A stretch of 64,000 nt of DNA from Isoetes taiwanensis (lineage: Eukaryota; Streptophyta; Lycopodiopsida; Isoetales; Isoetaceae). Shown here piece after piece: positions 47,489 to 58,330 of this stretch. Below the pieces are notes generated by a model. That model was not told the origin of the DNA, searched no databases, and saw only the letters and a program-made list of their open reading frames with translations. Made by a program: the position numbers and the translations under genes. The DNA is taken from assembly GCA_021234155.1 (NCBI GenBank), contig JAJEKV010000003.1:17284386-17348385 (forward strand). The letters run 5' to 3'. The number at the start of each line of letters is the position of its first letter. Position 1 is the stretch's first letter.

Positions 47489-47578
47489 AACTGTATTGGA
47501 GATCAGAGCTTCTATTTATTGGCTGGCCGCCATAGCCCTGTTTGCCCCTTTTGCTAACGCTCTCGAAAATAGTACTGC
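47489..47578 (-). repeat. Diverged copy of the exon at 47210-47300
   Basis: It encodes SKRGKQGYGGQPINRSS against NKRGRQTYGGQPQNRR in the exon, with matching flanking bases (AGTACT...CCCCTTTTG). It is fused to the broken 3' end of LINE-b, forming one open frame with it. Confidence 0.6.
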
Positions 47579-49167
47579 TCTTGTGAAGACCCATCTGCAC
47601 ATTTTTATGCACCCACTGCCTGATATCATCATTGGTAAAAGGCAAATCTTCTATGTTCATCCCCCACTTCTTCAACCAGTCCTTAGCGTCTGCGAACCAT
47701 CCTTTATGAGTGGTTTCCACAAGAGCTAGCTTTGGTAAAGCATCCTCCCCCATATTTGGCACTTTTCTTACATAGATCATAAGCTTGTATAGTGCTTCCC
47801 CTTCCAATGGCATCATCCCACATTCTACAAGCATAGTAGCATACGTTGTCTGCATTTTGACCCCTAATTCAGCCAGCAAAATTTTTTTCTGTATGTTCTC
47901 TACCCTCTTCCACATGCATTGGGACAATCCTGGTCCCTAAGCTTCACAGCCATACAGAACCACTGCTTGGACTAATGTTTTAAATAAGAGCTTCTTCAGC
48001 GGAAAATGGAATATATCAGCAGATTTACATTTCCTTTGCATGGCAAAAAAAGCTTTCATGCCACCATTTACCCTGTTAACCAGTATCATTCCATCTATAA
48101 TTTTGATTAATAATCAAACCCAAGTATTTATAACTGGAAGCCAATTCTACCTCTTCCCCCTTGTAAGTAAAAAGAAAGTCCGAGGTTTTGAGAGTACCAA
48201 ATATCATCACTTTAGTCTTTTTAAGATTGAGTTTCATACCTGTTAATCCACAGAACGCATTCATCACGTTCAAATGCCTCTGCATCTCTCCCTGGCTCCT
48301 AGAAAGTAATACCACATCGTCCGCATAAAGCAGAAGCGAAATAGTATATCCTCCCAAACTTGTGCCCCCTCTTCCATGCTGCTCAATCCATGGTTCCAAT
48401 GAATCTATAAAAATGCCAAATAATGTAGGGGAAAGCGGGCATCCCTGCTTCACTCCTATATTGCTTTCAACTCTTTCTTTACATTTATCATATAGGGGAA
48501 ATGAGAGTTGAACCCACACCTTTTCGTATAGGACGGCCACATAATTCATCAAGTTGGTTGGCACCCCAACAGTAAGCATGCTTTCCCAAAGATTCTCCCT
48601 TCGTACCATATCAACAGCTTTAGAATAGTCCACAAAAGTGGCAAACATGGGTCTTTTTGTGCCTTTTACGGAATCCATCATAGTCCTGAAGGTCACCAGA
48701 TGATCAATGGTTGATTTTTTTGGTCTGAAGCCAGCTTGCCCTTTCGCCCGAACCCCCTTCTCTTCTACCCATGAGCTGATTTTGGTTTCAATAATTGTTG
48801 CAAAAAGTTTAGAGAACAAACTACTTATCATAATGGTCATGTAATTGTCTGGATTTTTCTCGTCCCCGGCTTTGTGTATCGGTACAACTCTATTTAATTG
48901 CCATGTTGGGGGGAAACCTTCCTGTAGCACAGCATTGATCATTTTGGTTACGACTTCTAATACATGATTCCCTGCCCACTTTAGCATTTCTGCCATCAAA
49001 CCTGATATATCAGCAGCTTTTCCACATGATAGCTTATTAATCCCATCTGACACCTCCTTTGCAGTCACTGTTAGAATATCTGGCCCCTTTTCCATGTTCC
49101 CCTTCACACCTGGTACATGATACAATTTATGAATTTGGCCCATTAGTGTTTCTGCATCCAACTTCAT

Positions 49168-49168
<1 letters not shown>
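47576..49168 (-). pseudogene. LINE-b: RT part, truncated at both ends
   Basis: An open frame of 363 residues (49167-48076) covers RT: ITKLSCGKAADISGL-type entry (NKLSCGKAADISGLMAEML), NRVVPIHKAGDEKNPDNY, GQAGFRPKKSTIDHLVTF, FVDYSKAVDMVRREN, GVKQGCPLSPTLFGIFIDSL, LLLYADDVVLLSRS (catalytic YADD about 48335-48325) and YKYLGLIIN. After a frame break the thumb continues (47927-47580, VECGMMPLEGEALYKLM, DDIRQWVHKNVQ). The endonuclease is missing (5' truncation at a GA repeat), and the zinc-knuckle C-terminus and 3' end are replaced by the exon-like fragment. Confidence 0.9.

Positions 49169-49170
<2 letters not shown>

Positions 49171-49260
<90 letters not shown>
49171..49260. repeat. (GA)45 microsatellite
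   Basis: A pure GA run of 90 bases between LINE-b and the LINE tail fragment; on the element strand it is the TC tail of the latter. Confidence 0.97.
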
Positions 49261-49262
<2 letters not shown>

Positions 49263-49323
49263 TGTTTTTACGTCAGAGCATAGGCCAACATCCTTTAGGA
49301 TATACGACGCTCCCTCTACAAGG

Positions 49324-49328
<5 letters not shown>
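49261..49328 (-). mobile_element. LINE 3'-end fragment (about 68 bp)
   Basis: On the minus strand it reads AGCGTCGTATATCCTAAAGG, then GGCCTATGCTCTGACGTAAA and AACACA, followed by the TC run. It is homologous to 27225-27301 and shares the GACGTAA end motif with LINE-d. It is an extremely truncated insertion of the same family. Confidence 0.75.

Positions 49329-49404
<76 letters not shown>
49329..49404. repeat. (GA)n microsatellite joined to LINE-c tail
   Basis: About 75 bases of GA, followed by AATGAAATGAAATGAAATC, which is the ATTTC-repeat tail of LINE-c on the opposite strand. Confidence 0.95.
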
Positions 49405-49406
<2 letters not shown>

Positions 49407-51312
49407 GAAATGAAATGAAATCTATTATTCCATCTTCGAGACCACCAGGTCTATGAGACGTTTACAAGTTACATTCAAAATTATAAAACAAGTCATCCAG
49501 TGCGTCTTCTGAGAGTAACACACTGGGCTCCTCTATCTCAATCTCTCGTACCTTCTGATTTTTCAAACAAGCATCTCTAAGTTTAAGAATGTCAACAATA
49601 TATCCCCCAATGGATGCCACTGGGTACCGAAAGAACTCCTCAAGGGAGGTAGCACTGATCCCATGTATGACTCTTAAGTCTGAATAAGCACGGCAACAAA
49701 GTAAGATATGAGCCTCATCCTCCACCACACCGTCACTACACAAGTTACAATGTCTAAGATCATGAGCGATGTCTGCCCATCTCCCTACCTCCACACCAAG
49801 ATGGTGCGAGCTTAACCGGATCCTCGCAATTGCTTGCCTATGCTTCATAGATATGGGTTCACTAAGATCTTTGCTTTTGCTTCAATGTGGGATTCATCTG
49901 AGTCCGATAGTACTCTTTCTTCACAGCTGGCGTACTCCATGTCTTAGTGAGAACACTCTTCCGAACCCATCCCTCAATATCTTCCTGATTCATCTGCAAT
50001 TCGTGAATATCCATCCCCCATTTCACCAGCCATCTACTAATATCCGTATACCAACCTTTGTCACTACTCTCTGCTGCAGCAATTCTTGGCAAGCTATTCC
50101 TGGGCATATCATATAAAACCTTATGCAGATAACGTAAGGTTTTGCAAAGAGCTTCAGCTTCAAGGGGTATCATCCCGCACTCTCCTAACATCATATCATA
50201 TGGCGTTTGCATTTTAGTGCCGATTCCTGTGAAAAAAAATTTCTTTTGTATTTTTTCCACCTTTTTCCACCCATCATTAGCGAGGCCTGGCCCCCAGGCT
50301 TCACAACCATACAGTATAACCGTTTGTACCAATACTTTAAAGAGCATGCGTTTCATTTCAAAGTTCCAAATGTCAGCATTCACACACCTTCTTGCATTGC
50401 ATATAGTGCCTTTAAGCCCGCACTCACTCTATGTTCGACTGCCTGATTCCAATTCGGACTTTTGTCTACAAATCAAACCCGGATACTTATAGCTTTCAAC
50501 GACCTCAACTTGCTTTTACCTTGTAAAATAGCCGACATGATCTGTTTTATTCGCTCCAAAAACAACAGCCTTAGTCTTTTCCAGATTCACCTGCATACTT
50601 TTAGCATCACAAAAACCGGCAAGCACATCCAAATGTCTTTGCATCCCCTCAGATGCTCAGAGATAGCAACACAATATCATCATCGGCATATAGCAAGAGC
50701 ATAAGTACATACCCATTCGGGGATGTACCATCCCTCCATGTGCTCTTATCCACCCCTCCAACTGATCTATGAACAATCCAAACAAGGTAGGCGACAAAGG
50801 ACACCCCCTTTTTGACTCCCATATTACTCTCTACTACATCATCACACATTCCAACAAAAGGGAAAGAGAGTTGCACGAGTACTTTTTATAAAGAACACTT
50901 ACCGCATGCCTAAGCCCCATCGGGATGCCCAAATCTACCATCCTATGCCCGCAGTTTTGCCTATTCACCATGTCAAAGGCCTTCTTTGAAATCCACAAAT
51001 CTGACATACAAAGGTTTCCTTTTTCCCACCACTGAATCCATCATAGCACGAAGGGTGACCAAATGGTCAGTTGTAGACTTTTTAGGTCTAAAGGCCGCTT
51101 GGCCTATTGCTCTAGCATTGTGACCCTCTGCCCAGTTGCTTATCTTGCCCTCAAGTATAGAGGCATACAGTTTTGCGTAAAGGCTGCCAACCATAATGGT
51201 ACGGTAGTTACCCGGATCAGATGCATCCCCTGACTTGTGCAATGGCACAACCCTATTAACCTTCCAGGCCCTAGAAAACCCATCTCTCAAAGCCATATTG
51301 AACATGTCGACC
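49405..51312 (-). pseudogene. LINE-c: RT and zinc-knuckle C-terminus, 5' truncated
   Basis: 51305-50973: WKVNRVVPLHKSGDASDPGN, GQAAFRPKKSTTDHLVTL. 50876-50649: frame-shifted GVKQGCPLS region and LLLYADDDIVLLS (YADD with one extra Asp codon). 50383-49862: VILYGCEAWGPGL, GECGMIPLEAEALCKTL. 49848-49462: ARIRLSSHHLGVEVGRWADI and knuckle CNLCSDGVVEDEAHILLCC. The 3' end has CCTGGTGGTCTC and ATTTC repeats. The 5' end abuts the TC tail of LINE-d at 51313. Several indels break the RT. Confidence 0.9.
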
Positions 51313-51326
51313 AGAGAGAGAGAGAG
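51313..51326. repeat. Short (GA)7 joining LINE-c and LINE-d
   Basis: AGAGAGAGAGAGAG sits exactly between the truncated 5' end of LINE-c and the 3' end of LINE-d (GTGAATTGTATTACGTC on the plus strand). Confidence 0.9.
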
Positions 51327-53310
51327 GTGAATTGTATTACGTCTTTTTGGGAGGCCTCCCAGGCCTATAAGACGACATAATTACATTACGTCATAAAACA
51401 TTAGACGAGTATCCATTTCCTCATCTAACTCCTCACTCTCACTCAAAATTTCATCTTCATCTAGTAATATATTCACACTTTTTATACAACTCTCTCTATG
51501 TTGTAAAATCTCAATCAGAAAGGATCCAATTCTGTTACCATCAAGCCTAAAGAAAGTTTGCAAGCCTGTCGCATTGGTGTCATATCTGTCTCTTATCATA
51601 TTATATGCTGGGCATTTAAGTATGACGTGTTCTTCGTCTTCTATGTCATCCTTCCCATAGACTTTACAGCATCTCATATATCTAGGAATAGCTCCCCATT
51701 GACCAACCTCCACACCAAGATGATGGGAACTGAGCCGGATTCTGCTTATGTTATGTCTCTTATTTATTGAGATGTTCTCCCCTAGGTGTGCTGCAGCCTC
51801 TAATGAAGGATTCATATGTATTTTTGTCTTTGGATTCATCCAGGTTCTTCTCTTAACCTTCGCATACACCCATGCTCTAAGGTTATCGGTTAGAGGTATC
51901 TCTCCCCATGTAATATCCCATCTTGCAAGCCATTTGTGGACCTCAACAAACCATCCTTTGTTTTCGGTACTCATCATAGCATGGTGGGGGATGCGGGTGA
52001 TATCCATCTCTTTGACTTTAGCTAGGTATTTGATGCACTTTAACAAAGCTTCCCCTTCAAGAGGCATAATGCCACATTCAGCCAGCATCATTGGGTAAGG
52101 TGTCTGCGCCTTTACTCCAACTTATGTACTTGCTCGATATCCTCCCATGAGCATTGTGGCCCCCAGATTTCTGCTCCATAGAGTATTGTACTTTGGACAA
52201 GTGCCTCATATAGTTTAATCTTTAGTGGCCACGCCCATATGTGTGATTTCCTACACATGCTTTGCATAGAATACAATGCCTTTTGTTCACTCTCAATCCT
52301 TTGTGTAATACACGGGTGCCACTTGTGATTCCTGCTTATGATGAGTCCTAGATATTTGTATGGTTCACATGACTCCACTTTATCCTCCTTATACTTAAAT
52401 CCGGATTCCTGCTTGAGAGCCCCAACTGTCATGATCCTAGTTTTTTCTAGGTTGATCTGCATTCCCATTCTATCACAAAAAGTGGCCAAATGATCCAACA
52501 TCTGCTGCATATGCGCTAGCGAACGTGCAAAAAGCACGACATCATCTGCATACAGGAGTAACTGGACAACATATCCATATAGCTCAGTTTTTCCATCACA
52601 GTTATCCTGCATCCATTCTTCAAGGCTATCAATAAAGAGACCAAAAATCGTAGGATATAAGGGACACCCCTGTTTCACGCCAACATTGCTTTCAGTTATG
52701 TCTGGTATGTCCTCTTTAAATGGCATAGATAGCTGCACTAGCACTTTTTTATAAAGCATCTGTACTGCATCCCTCAGATGTTTTGGGACCTGCAAGTATT
52801 CCATTCTCTCCCATAATTTATTCCTGGGAACCTTATCGAAAGCTTTTCGAAAATCTATGAATGTAACATACATTGGCTTCTTGGTGCCCTTAACTGTGCA
52901 TTTCAGCATAAGCAAATGGTCTAGTGTAGACATATGTACCCTGAAGCTTGCTTGTGCCTTAGCTCTCTTATCATTGTGTTCCGCCCAGCTTCTAATTTGC
53001 TTCTCTAAAATGTTAGCAAAAAGCTTGGAGAATAAATTGCTCACCATGAGAGTCCGATAATTATTTCCATCTAGCATGGATCCACTCTTATGTATTGGAA
53101 TAATTGTGTTGAGTTGCCAGTCTTGGGGAAATCCCTGTTGCATTACCATGTTGAACATGTTTGCTATTACAGCATGCATGTTTTTTCCTGCCCATTTCAA
53201 GTGTTCTGCAGCCATCATATTCTGGTCTTTTGCTTTTCCATTTGCTAGTCTATTAATGCCAGCCGCTACTTCCTCTTCTGTAATTATCATATTAGAGAAC
53301 ACCTTGGTGT
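51327..53310 (-). pseudogene. LINE-d: RT and C-terminus, 5' truncated, best preserved
   Basis: A frame of 396 residues (53302-52112) covers RT: INRLANGKAKDQNMMAAEHL, NTIIPIHKSGSMLDGNNYRT, FIDFRKAFDKVPRNKLWERM, GVKQGCPLYPTIFGLFIDSL, LLLYADDVVLFARSLAHM (YADD about 52550), YKYLGLIISRNHKW. A second frame of 236 residues (52091-51381) gives the thumb and C-terminus with ISRIRLSSHHLGVEVGQW and a knuckle whose second Cys is Tyr (CKVYGKDDIEDEEHVILKC). Only one frame break (near 52100) separates them. It lacks the endonuclease; the 5' end is lost near 53310. Confidence 0.92.
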
Positions 53311-54004
53311 GGCTTCAGCATTTACATCATATAATCATGCTTTGCCCTGCTACATATTATGCCATGCCGCGCCACATCAAAGTTTGCTTCTCGTCAGAAG
53401 GTAAGAGGAGTGCCGTGATCGTGATCAGGATATGGAGCACAAAAGTTCGTGCTCAGTTTGCTGGGAAAAACTAGTCAAGCCAGCTCACCATATTGAAACA
53501 TGTATATGCGAGCATAAACTCACCTATACAAGCGAATCATAATTATCCTCCCTTGGTTGAAAGACCATAGGAAAAATGTAAGAAAGTAGCCTTAATTTAT
53601 GATGTCAGGAACAAAAAATCAAAGTCACGGATTTGCCTCTTGAATTTTTCTGCCACAGATTTACTTTGAGATCTGCCTGGGTATGCTATGAATTGCCCTT
53701 CATAAATGGAAATAAACGTCAGGTTACTATTTGAGCGTACACTCAACCCCCTTTCCATCCCCCAAAAAAAAAAAAAAAAAAAGAAAAAAGGAAAGAAAAA
53801 AATGCAAACATGCTAAAGTTAATTATGATGAGGCTACCACTTCACACGTCATAGTCCAATAGATATGGGTTCCATATCTTGGCCCAACTCTCTTGAGTTA
53901 CTATACAATACCTTTTTATATTCTTTCCAAGAAACAAGGTGCTTTCGGACTTTGAGTTGCCCTGTGGAAGAAAGGGTGTAATAGAAAGATTGCTCAACAC
54001 GCTA
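53311..54004. other. Intergenic stretch with CCCCC-(A)n tail
   Basis: CTTTCCATCCCCC followed by about 19 A (53764-53782) resembles the L1 relic tail at 45369. No body of an element or gene is recognised. Bases 54000-54004 (CGCTA) should be the left target repeat of the chromovirus. Confidence 0.4.
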
Positions 54005-55642
54005 TGTGACGTTCCAGGGAAATATACGCCATAAATACGTATATTTCCAGGTCCGACACTATACAAGTCTATCTTCATAGCCTTGTATATCATAGATTGT
54101 GGCACTAGGGGGCATGACTAAGTTATTCATATAACTTAGCCAACCTTAGGTTAAGACCATTTTCCATGTGGCCTTAACCTATTGGGCACCCGCCACACGG
54201 ACTTACCCTATTGGAGCCACGTGGCATAACATGTGAACCCTAACCTATAACGGCCTAAACCCTAATCCTAGGCCTCTTTTCTGGCTCCAGTAGTCTGGGA
54301 ACCTTCTTCGCGCTCGAAACTTCGTTTCGAGAACCGTTTGCTGTGGCACATAGCATGGCAGCCCCCAGAGCATGAGCGCATCAGCAGGAGTGGGAGCTAC
54401 CTCGAACACTTCGAAGACCATGGAGATGCCAAGATTGGGAGGGAGTGCTTCTGGAGCAGGTATGTAGAGTAGTGCTCTTAGTAGTTCATCTGGAAGTTAG
54501 CACTCCAGATGGGTTAGTATTTTGTATCTAGAGTAGAGCCATCCTAGAACCCTTGTTGAACATCTTGAACCCTAATCAAGGAACCCTAACTGTAAGTTAG
54601 ATATGTATGATTAGGTTAAGATGTTCTTCTGATGATTATCATGTTATGATGCTATGTGATGTTGGTTGATCATGTTGCTCCTCTTGTATTGGGAAGGGGG
54701 GTAGAGACCTAGTAGCCATTACCTAATATGCTCCTAGTTAGATCCCTTAGTTCCTATTATATGTGGCCTATGCATAAGAGCCCACCGGGCTACGGGGGCT
54801 ATGATGTGACTCAGCACTACATAACGGGGCTAGAGGAGATATGGAGGGAGGGTCCCTGCTGAGCGTGGCTATTGGGGACCCCATAGCAGGCTAGACTTAT
54901 GGCCGGCCATTTTGTGTGGGTCGGGCATGGGTTTGACACCTCCTGGGGCAATGGTGTCGCCTTGCCTCTCAGGAGTTGCAAGTGTCGGCCTGGCTCCTGT
55001 TTTGGGGGGTTAAGTCGGGAATTGTGTGTCGCCACGATTCTCTAACTGCCCGTGGAACCTCTAGACCTCGGGAAAGGGAGATGCAACCCTTCCTGCCTCA
55101 TCGGACTGGGGAGATGCAACCTGCAGTAGTCTCGATGCGTGATGCCATGAGATTGCGTATCCGGAAGGCTAGAGTCATGCCAGAGCCCGATCTAGCCCAT
55201 CTGCAAAGTATGCACAGGAGGGGCGGATGGAGTGGTCAACCCTAGCCATTGTCTATAGCCAGCCCCGCCATTGTTATGACTCGGTCTGCTCTATCTTGAG
55301 GCCTAGCCAGCCAGTCAACCTCCTCATGAGTCGGAGCCATGGGTAGGAGCTCTCATGTTTTATGGCATATGTTTATCTTCTCTGTAGCTATGCATATGTG
55401 GATGGGCTACCCTTCGAGGTAGTATGATGTGTTGTTATTGCTAGTTCTGACGTTGTTTATGCTTCTGATGTGATAGGAGCCCATAGGGGAAGGGCGCGCA
55501 AGACACCTTCGTGTCCCCTTCCCGCACTAAGGTGATCCCAGAGTGCGGGATAGACGGAGGGCCCATGCGGTCGGAGGACCGGATGGGGGATTTCCTACGG
55601 AGTGTACGGCCGTGTGCCGTATATTTTGTAGGGAGCGTCACA
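54005..55642 (+). repeat. chromovirus 5' LTR
   Basis: It runs from TGTGACG to CGTCACA (7-bp terminal inverted repeat). It is homologous to 62336-63932 and, inverted, to the solo LTR at 28569-30167. Frames inside it are not conserved as proteins. Confidence 0.93.
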
Positions 55643-55643
55643 A

Positions 55644-55655
55644 TGGTATCAGAGC
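55644..55655 (+). promoter_or_regulatory. chromovirus primer-binding site
   Basis: TGGTATCAGAGC one base after the LTR end CACA; initiator tRNA-Met type. Confidence 0.9.
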
Positions 55656-56541
55656 AATGTTCTTGGTTGACCAAGAGCTAGCCCTGACCATATCCCTGAA
55701 TATGTAGACTAACTGACCTAGCTAAGGAATGGAATGAGAATTCCAGTCTTGAACCGCGAAATGTGGGGGAAAATTTTTTCCCATTAGTAGGGTCGTAATT
55801 AGATTAAGTATAGTCTAAGTGGTAGAAATAATATAGTCAAAAGAAACCTTCTAGTAAATTTGAGCTCAAGTTGTTCATGAACCACACCTTTCAAGAAAAA
55901 ATTGAACGAGAAATCGCTCAAAAGAAAGCTTGAAAGAAAATGGCGTGAAATGACCACTACTTGGCCCAAAAAGGAATTAGGAAATTTTGAGAAATAGTTA
56001 AGTGATTAGGGAAAGTACCTTAATTAATAACCCATAGTTATAATAAAATTACTCTTAAGAAAAGTAGCTACTAAATCTATGGAAGCACCTCTACCCCCCG
56101 AGAAGTTTCCAAATGGTAGCTTGAACCTTTCCTTTACCCTTGTAAGGCCAATTATAAGCTAATCTCCGAAGCTGCCATAAGAGTGCCCTCCGAACGAACA
56201 ACCGACGAGATCGATCCAAAGGAGCCGCGAATAGACATAGTCGATCATTGATAGAGGCAAGATCACTCGAAGAGGCCATCATCAAGGAAGCTAAGTTGTT
56301 GGGAGGACCAAACAAGTAGCTAGGAAGATTGGAAGCTCCAGCTTGCACCGGAACGTTGAAGCACTCACGGTGGGCGGCGACAAGCAAATTCTTGAGGCCC
56401 TGCGACCTAGGCCAGACGACGAACTTAGCCACTCAAGCTCTTCAGACGAATTGTTTCACTCGTGGAGGAGCAACGACTTAAGCGACTTCGGTGAATGATC
56501 GCAAGGCTCTGGGAAATTGAGATCGTGGCGCCGCGCCTGAG
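55656..56541 (+). other. chromovirus 5' internal leader, no clear frame
   Basis: An ATG frame at about 56081 reads EAPLPPEKFPNGSLNLSF and stops soon after; further short pieces are scattered over all frames. It could be the start of a broken Gag, but no motif is recognisable. Confidence 0.4.
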
Positions 56542-56855
56542 GTGAGGAGCAAGTAGCGAGAGCAACCTAAGAATCGGGAGCAACCCCAAAGAATGTGAAG
56601 AGCGGTGAGGAGCAAGTAGCGAGAGCAACCTCGGCAATGGGAGCAACCCCAAAGAATGGAAGAGCAGTGAGGAGCAAGTAGCGAGAGCAACCCTCGAATG
56701 GAGCAACCTCAAAGAATGAAGAAGAGCAGATGAGAAGCAAGTAGCAAGAGCAACCTCGACAGTAGGAGCAACCCCAACACCAGGAAGAGTAGGTGAGCAG
56801 CAAGCAGTAGGAGCAACCTCGGCAATACGAGCAACCCCAGCGGAAGGAACAGCAG
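56542..56855 (+). repeat. Minisatellite, five units of 62-63 bp
   Basis: Units start near 56542, 56605, 56667, 56729 and 56792. The conserved core is GAGCAAGTAGCGAGAGCAAC, then GGAGCAACCCC. The better units are 63 bp, equal to 21 codons, and in one plus frame read EQQAVGATSAIRATPAEGTA, suggesting a 21-residue repeat of a former Gag-side protein. Loss of one base in some units breaks the frame. Confidence 0.8.
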
Positions 56856-57321
56856 CAAGGGGAGTGAGCAATCAATGCGAAAGAAAAGGAAGGAAGAGAC
56901 GTAGGCAAGGGAGAAACGAACAAAGAGGTGTGAAGCTAGGCGTAGGGGGAGCGTGGTTATCAGAGAACCACAGCCGGACGAACTGGAGGAGAATGAGCCC
57001 GAGGAGGAAAGACCACACCAACAAAAGGAGGGAGCAAGAGGCTGAAGAAGAAGAGGAGGAGGAGGCCGAAGAACAGACGGAGTCTACGCTCCATACCTAA
57101 TGCAATCCAAGGAGGGCAAGATCAGCGAGAAGCTACTTAAAGCTGAAGCAAGATATTGAGTACAAGAAGAAGAAGGCAGCATGCAACACTTATCTCCGCC
57201 AATAGATCTGACAAGGTAGCCGGCCAGGGTCGAAAAGCAAGCCTCCACCACCTCGAATCGACTCTCCGAAGAAGATCCTCCATGTGCCAAATTTCCAGCA
57301 GAGTAGAGCTGCTCAGCATAT

Positions 57322-57642
57322 TTGGCATTGCCAACATTATACCAGTCTGAGGATCCAGAAAGCCTCTTTTCGAGTGCCTACGTCAAAGGTCTATGCAGGA
57401 GTTCAAGATGGGCTATGACGATCGAGCCACATCAACGACGGCGGAGTCTCGCCAGGAAGCGGCCAAAGCCGAGGAGGCCAAGATCTGCATCCTTGATGGT
57501 CCGAGCCCTGCAGGAGGCAGCAGAGGCAGAGCTGGTACAACTTTTTGAAGAAGACAACCTCTGCGCGATCCATGCCAAGCAGGTGACAGTCATGCCCAAA
57601 GACCTCCACCTGGCGAGGAGGATTCACAAGGAGAAGCCGTGA
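57322..57642 (+). pseudogene. Histone H3-fold fragment inside the chromovirus
   Basis: The C-terminal 45 residues of this frame read [20 protein letters not shown] and [20 protein letters not shown], then HKEKP and a stop: helices 1 to 3 of the histone H3 fold, about three quarters identical to ordinary H3 and ending at the H3 stop position. Upstream, in the neighbouring frame (57352-57425), [17 protein letters not shown] matches the H3 alpha-N helix (RKLPFQRLVREIAQDFK). Between them lie about 20 extra basic residues, so the copy is altered. The H3 tail is not found, although an acidic and basic frame precedes it (to 57100). Whether the source was H3 or a centromeric variant is open. It sits between the LTR and gag/pol of the element. 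Confidence 0.8.
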
Positions 57643-57835
57643 AGAGATCCAGTTTTCCTGTACATTTTTTTACCCATTATCTATAAAAGTAAATTACTGT
57701 AAATTAATTGCTTCTAGGATATAAAAATGTTTTTGTATAAATTAATTGTAGTAGAATCCTTTGCATCTTATTTAGAATGCTCTTAATTGGCTAAGTAGCA
57801 CAAAATTCTGACATAGAAGTAAAAAATTGGCTCGA
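57643..57835 (+). other. AT-rich stretch after the H3-like frame
   Basis: TATAAAA-rich, no frame; it may be the captured 3' flank of the histone-like gene. Confidence 0.35.
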
Positions 57836-58330
57836 AATCGGCCAACCCGGGTGAGTCCGCGCCAAACGCCTCTGCGTTCGTGACACAGGCCCGTTTCGCG
57901 CGAACCCACCCGAGTCACTTGATTTAGGGCAAAATTGATCCAAAATTCGTACTAAAAGATGTTAGAATGCTTAGAAATTGTCTATAAATGCAGTGTAGCA
58001 CTTTAAATTTGTTAAAAATATCCAAAAATAGCAAAAAACGGCCAACCCGGGTGAGTCCGCGCCAAATGCCTATGCGGTCGCGACGCAGGCCTTATTGGCG
58101 CGAACTGATCCAGTTTACCTATATTTGCACCTTTAGATGTCTTTTTAACATGAAATAAGTTGCTAATTAGCTTAGGATTGACCCAAATAGGCATTTTAGG
58201 ATCTTATAGTTCTTAGAATTGTCGACCTATAGCAGAGAACAGGGCACTCGGGTCAGTCCGCGCCAGAGGCTCGTGCGTTGAGAACGCAGGCTTCATTGGC
58301 GCGAGCGCAGTGTCCAATAAAAGAAAGCAG
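57836..58330 (+). repeat. Three tandem 200-bp units with GC-rich hairpin core
   Basis: GGCCAACCCGGGTGAGTCCG occurs at about 57840 and 58040, and a diverged form (CACTCGGGTCAGTCCGCGCC) at about 58245. Each core of about 55 bases is GC-rich in an AT-rich spacer and can fold: CGCGCCAA near the start pairs with TTGGCGCG near the end (clear in units 2 and 3). Confidence 0.8.

Noticed and set aside
49059-49283. Frame with a long Arg-Glu repeat
   Set aside because: It is a translation of the (GA)45 microsatellite running out of LINE-b antisense sequence.
56425-56923. Long Leu/Ser-rich minus-strand frames with repeating SLGLLP units
   Set aside because: They are the antisense reading of the 63-bp minisatellite; the element reads on the plus strand.
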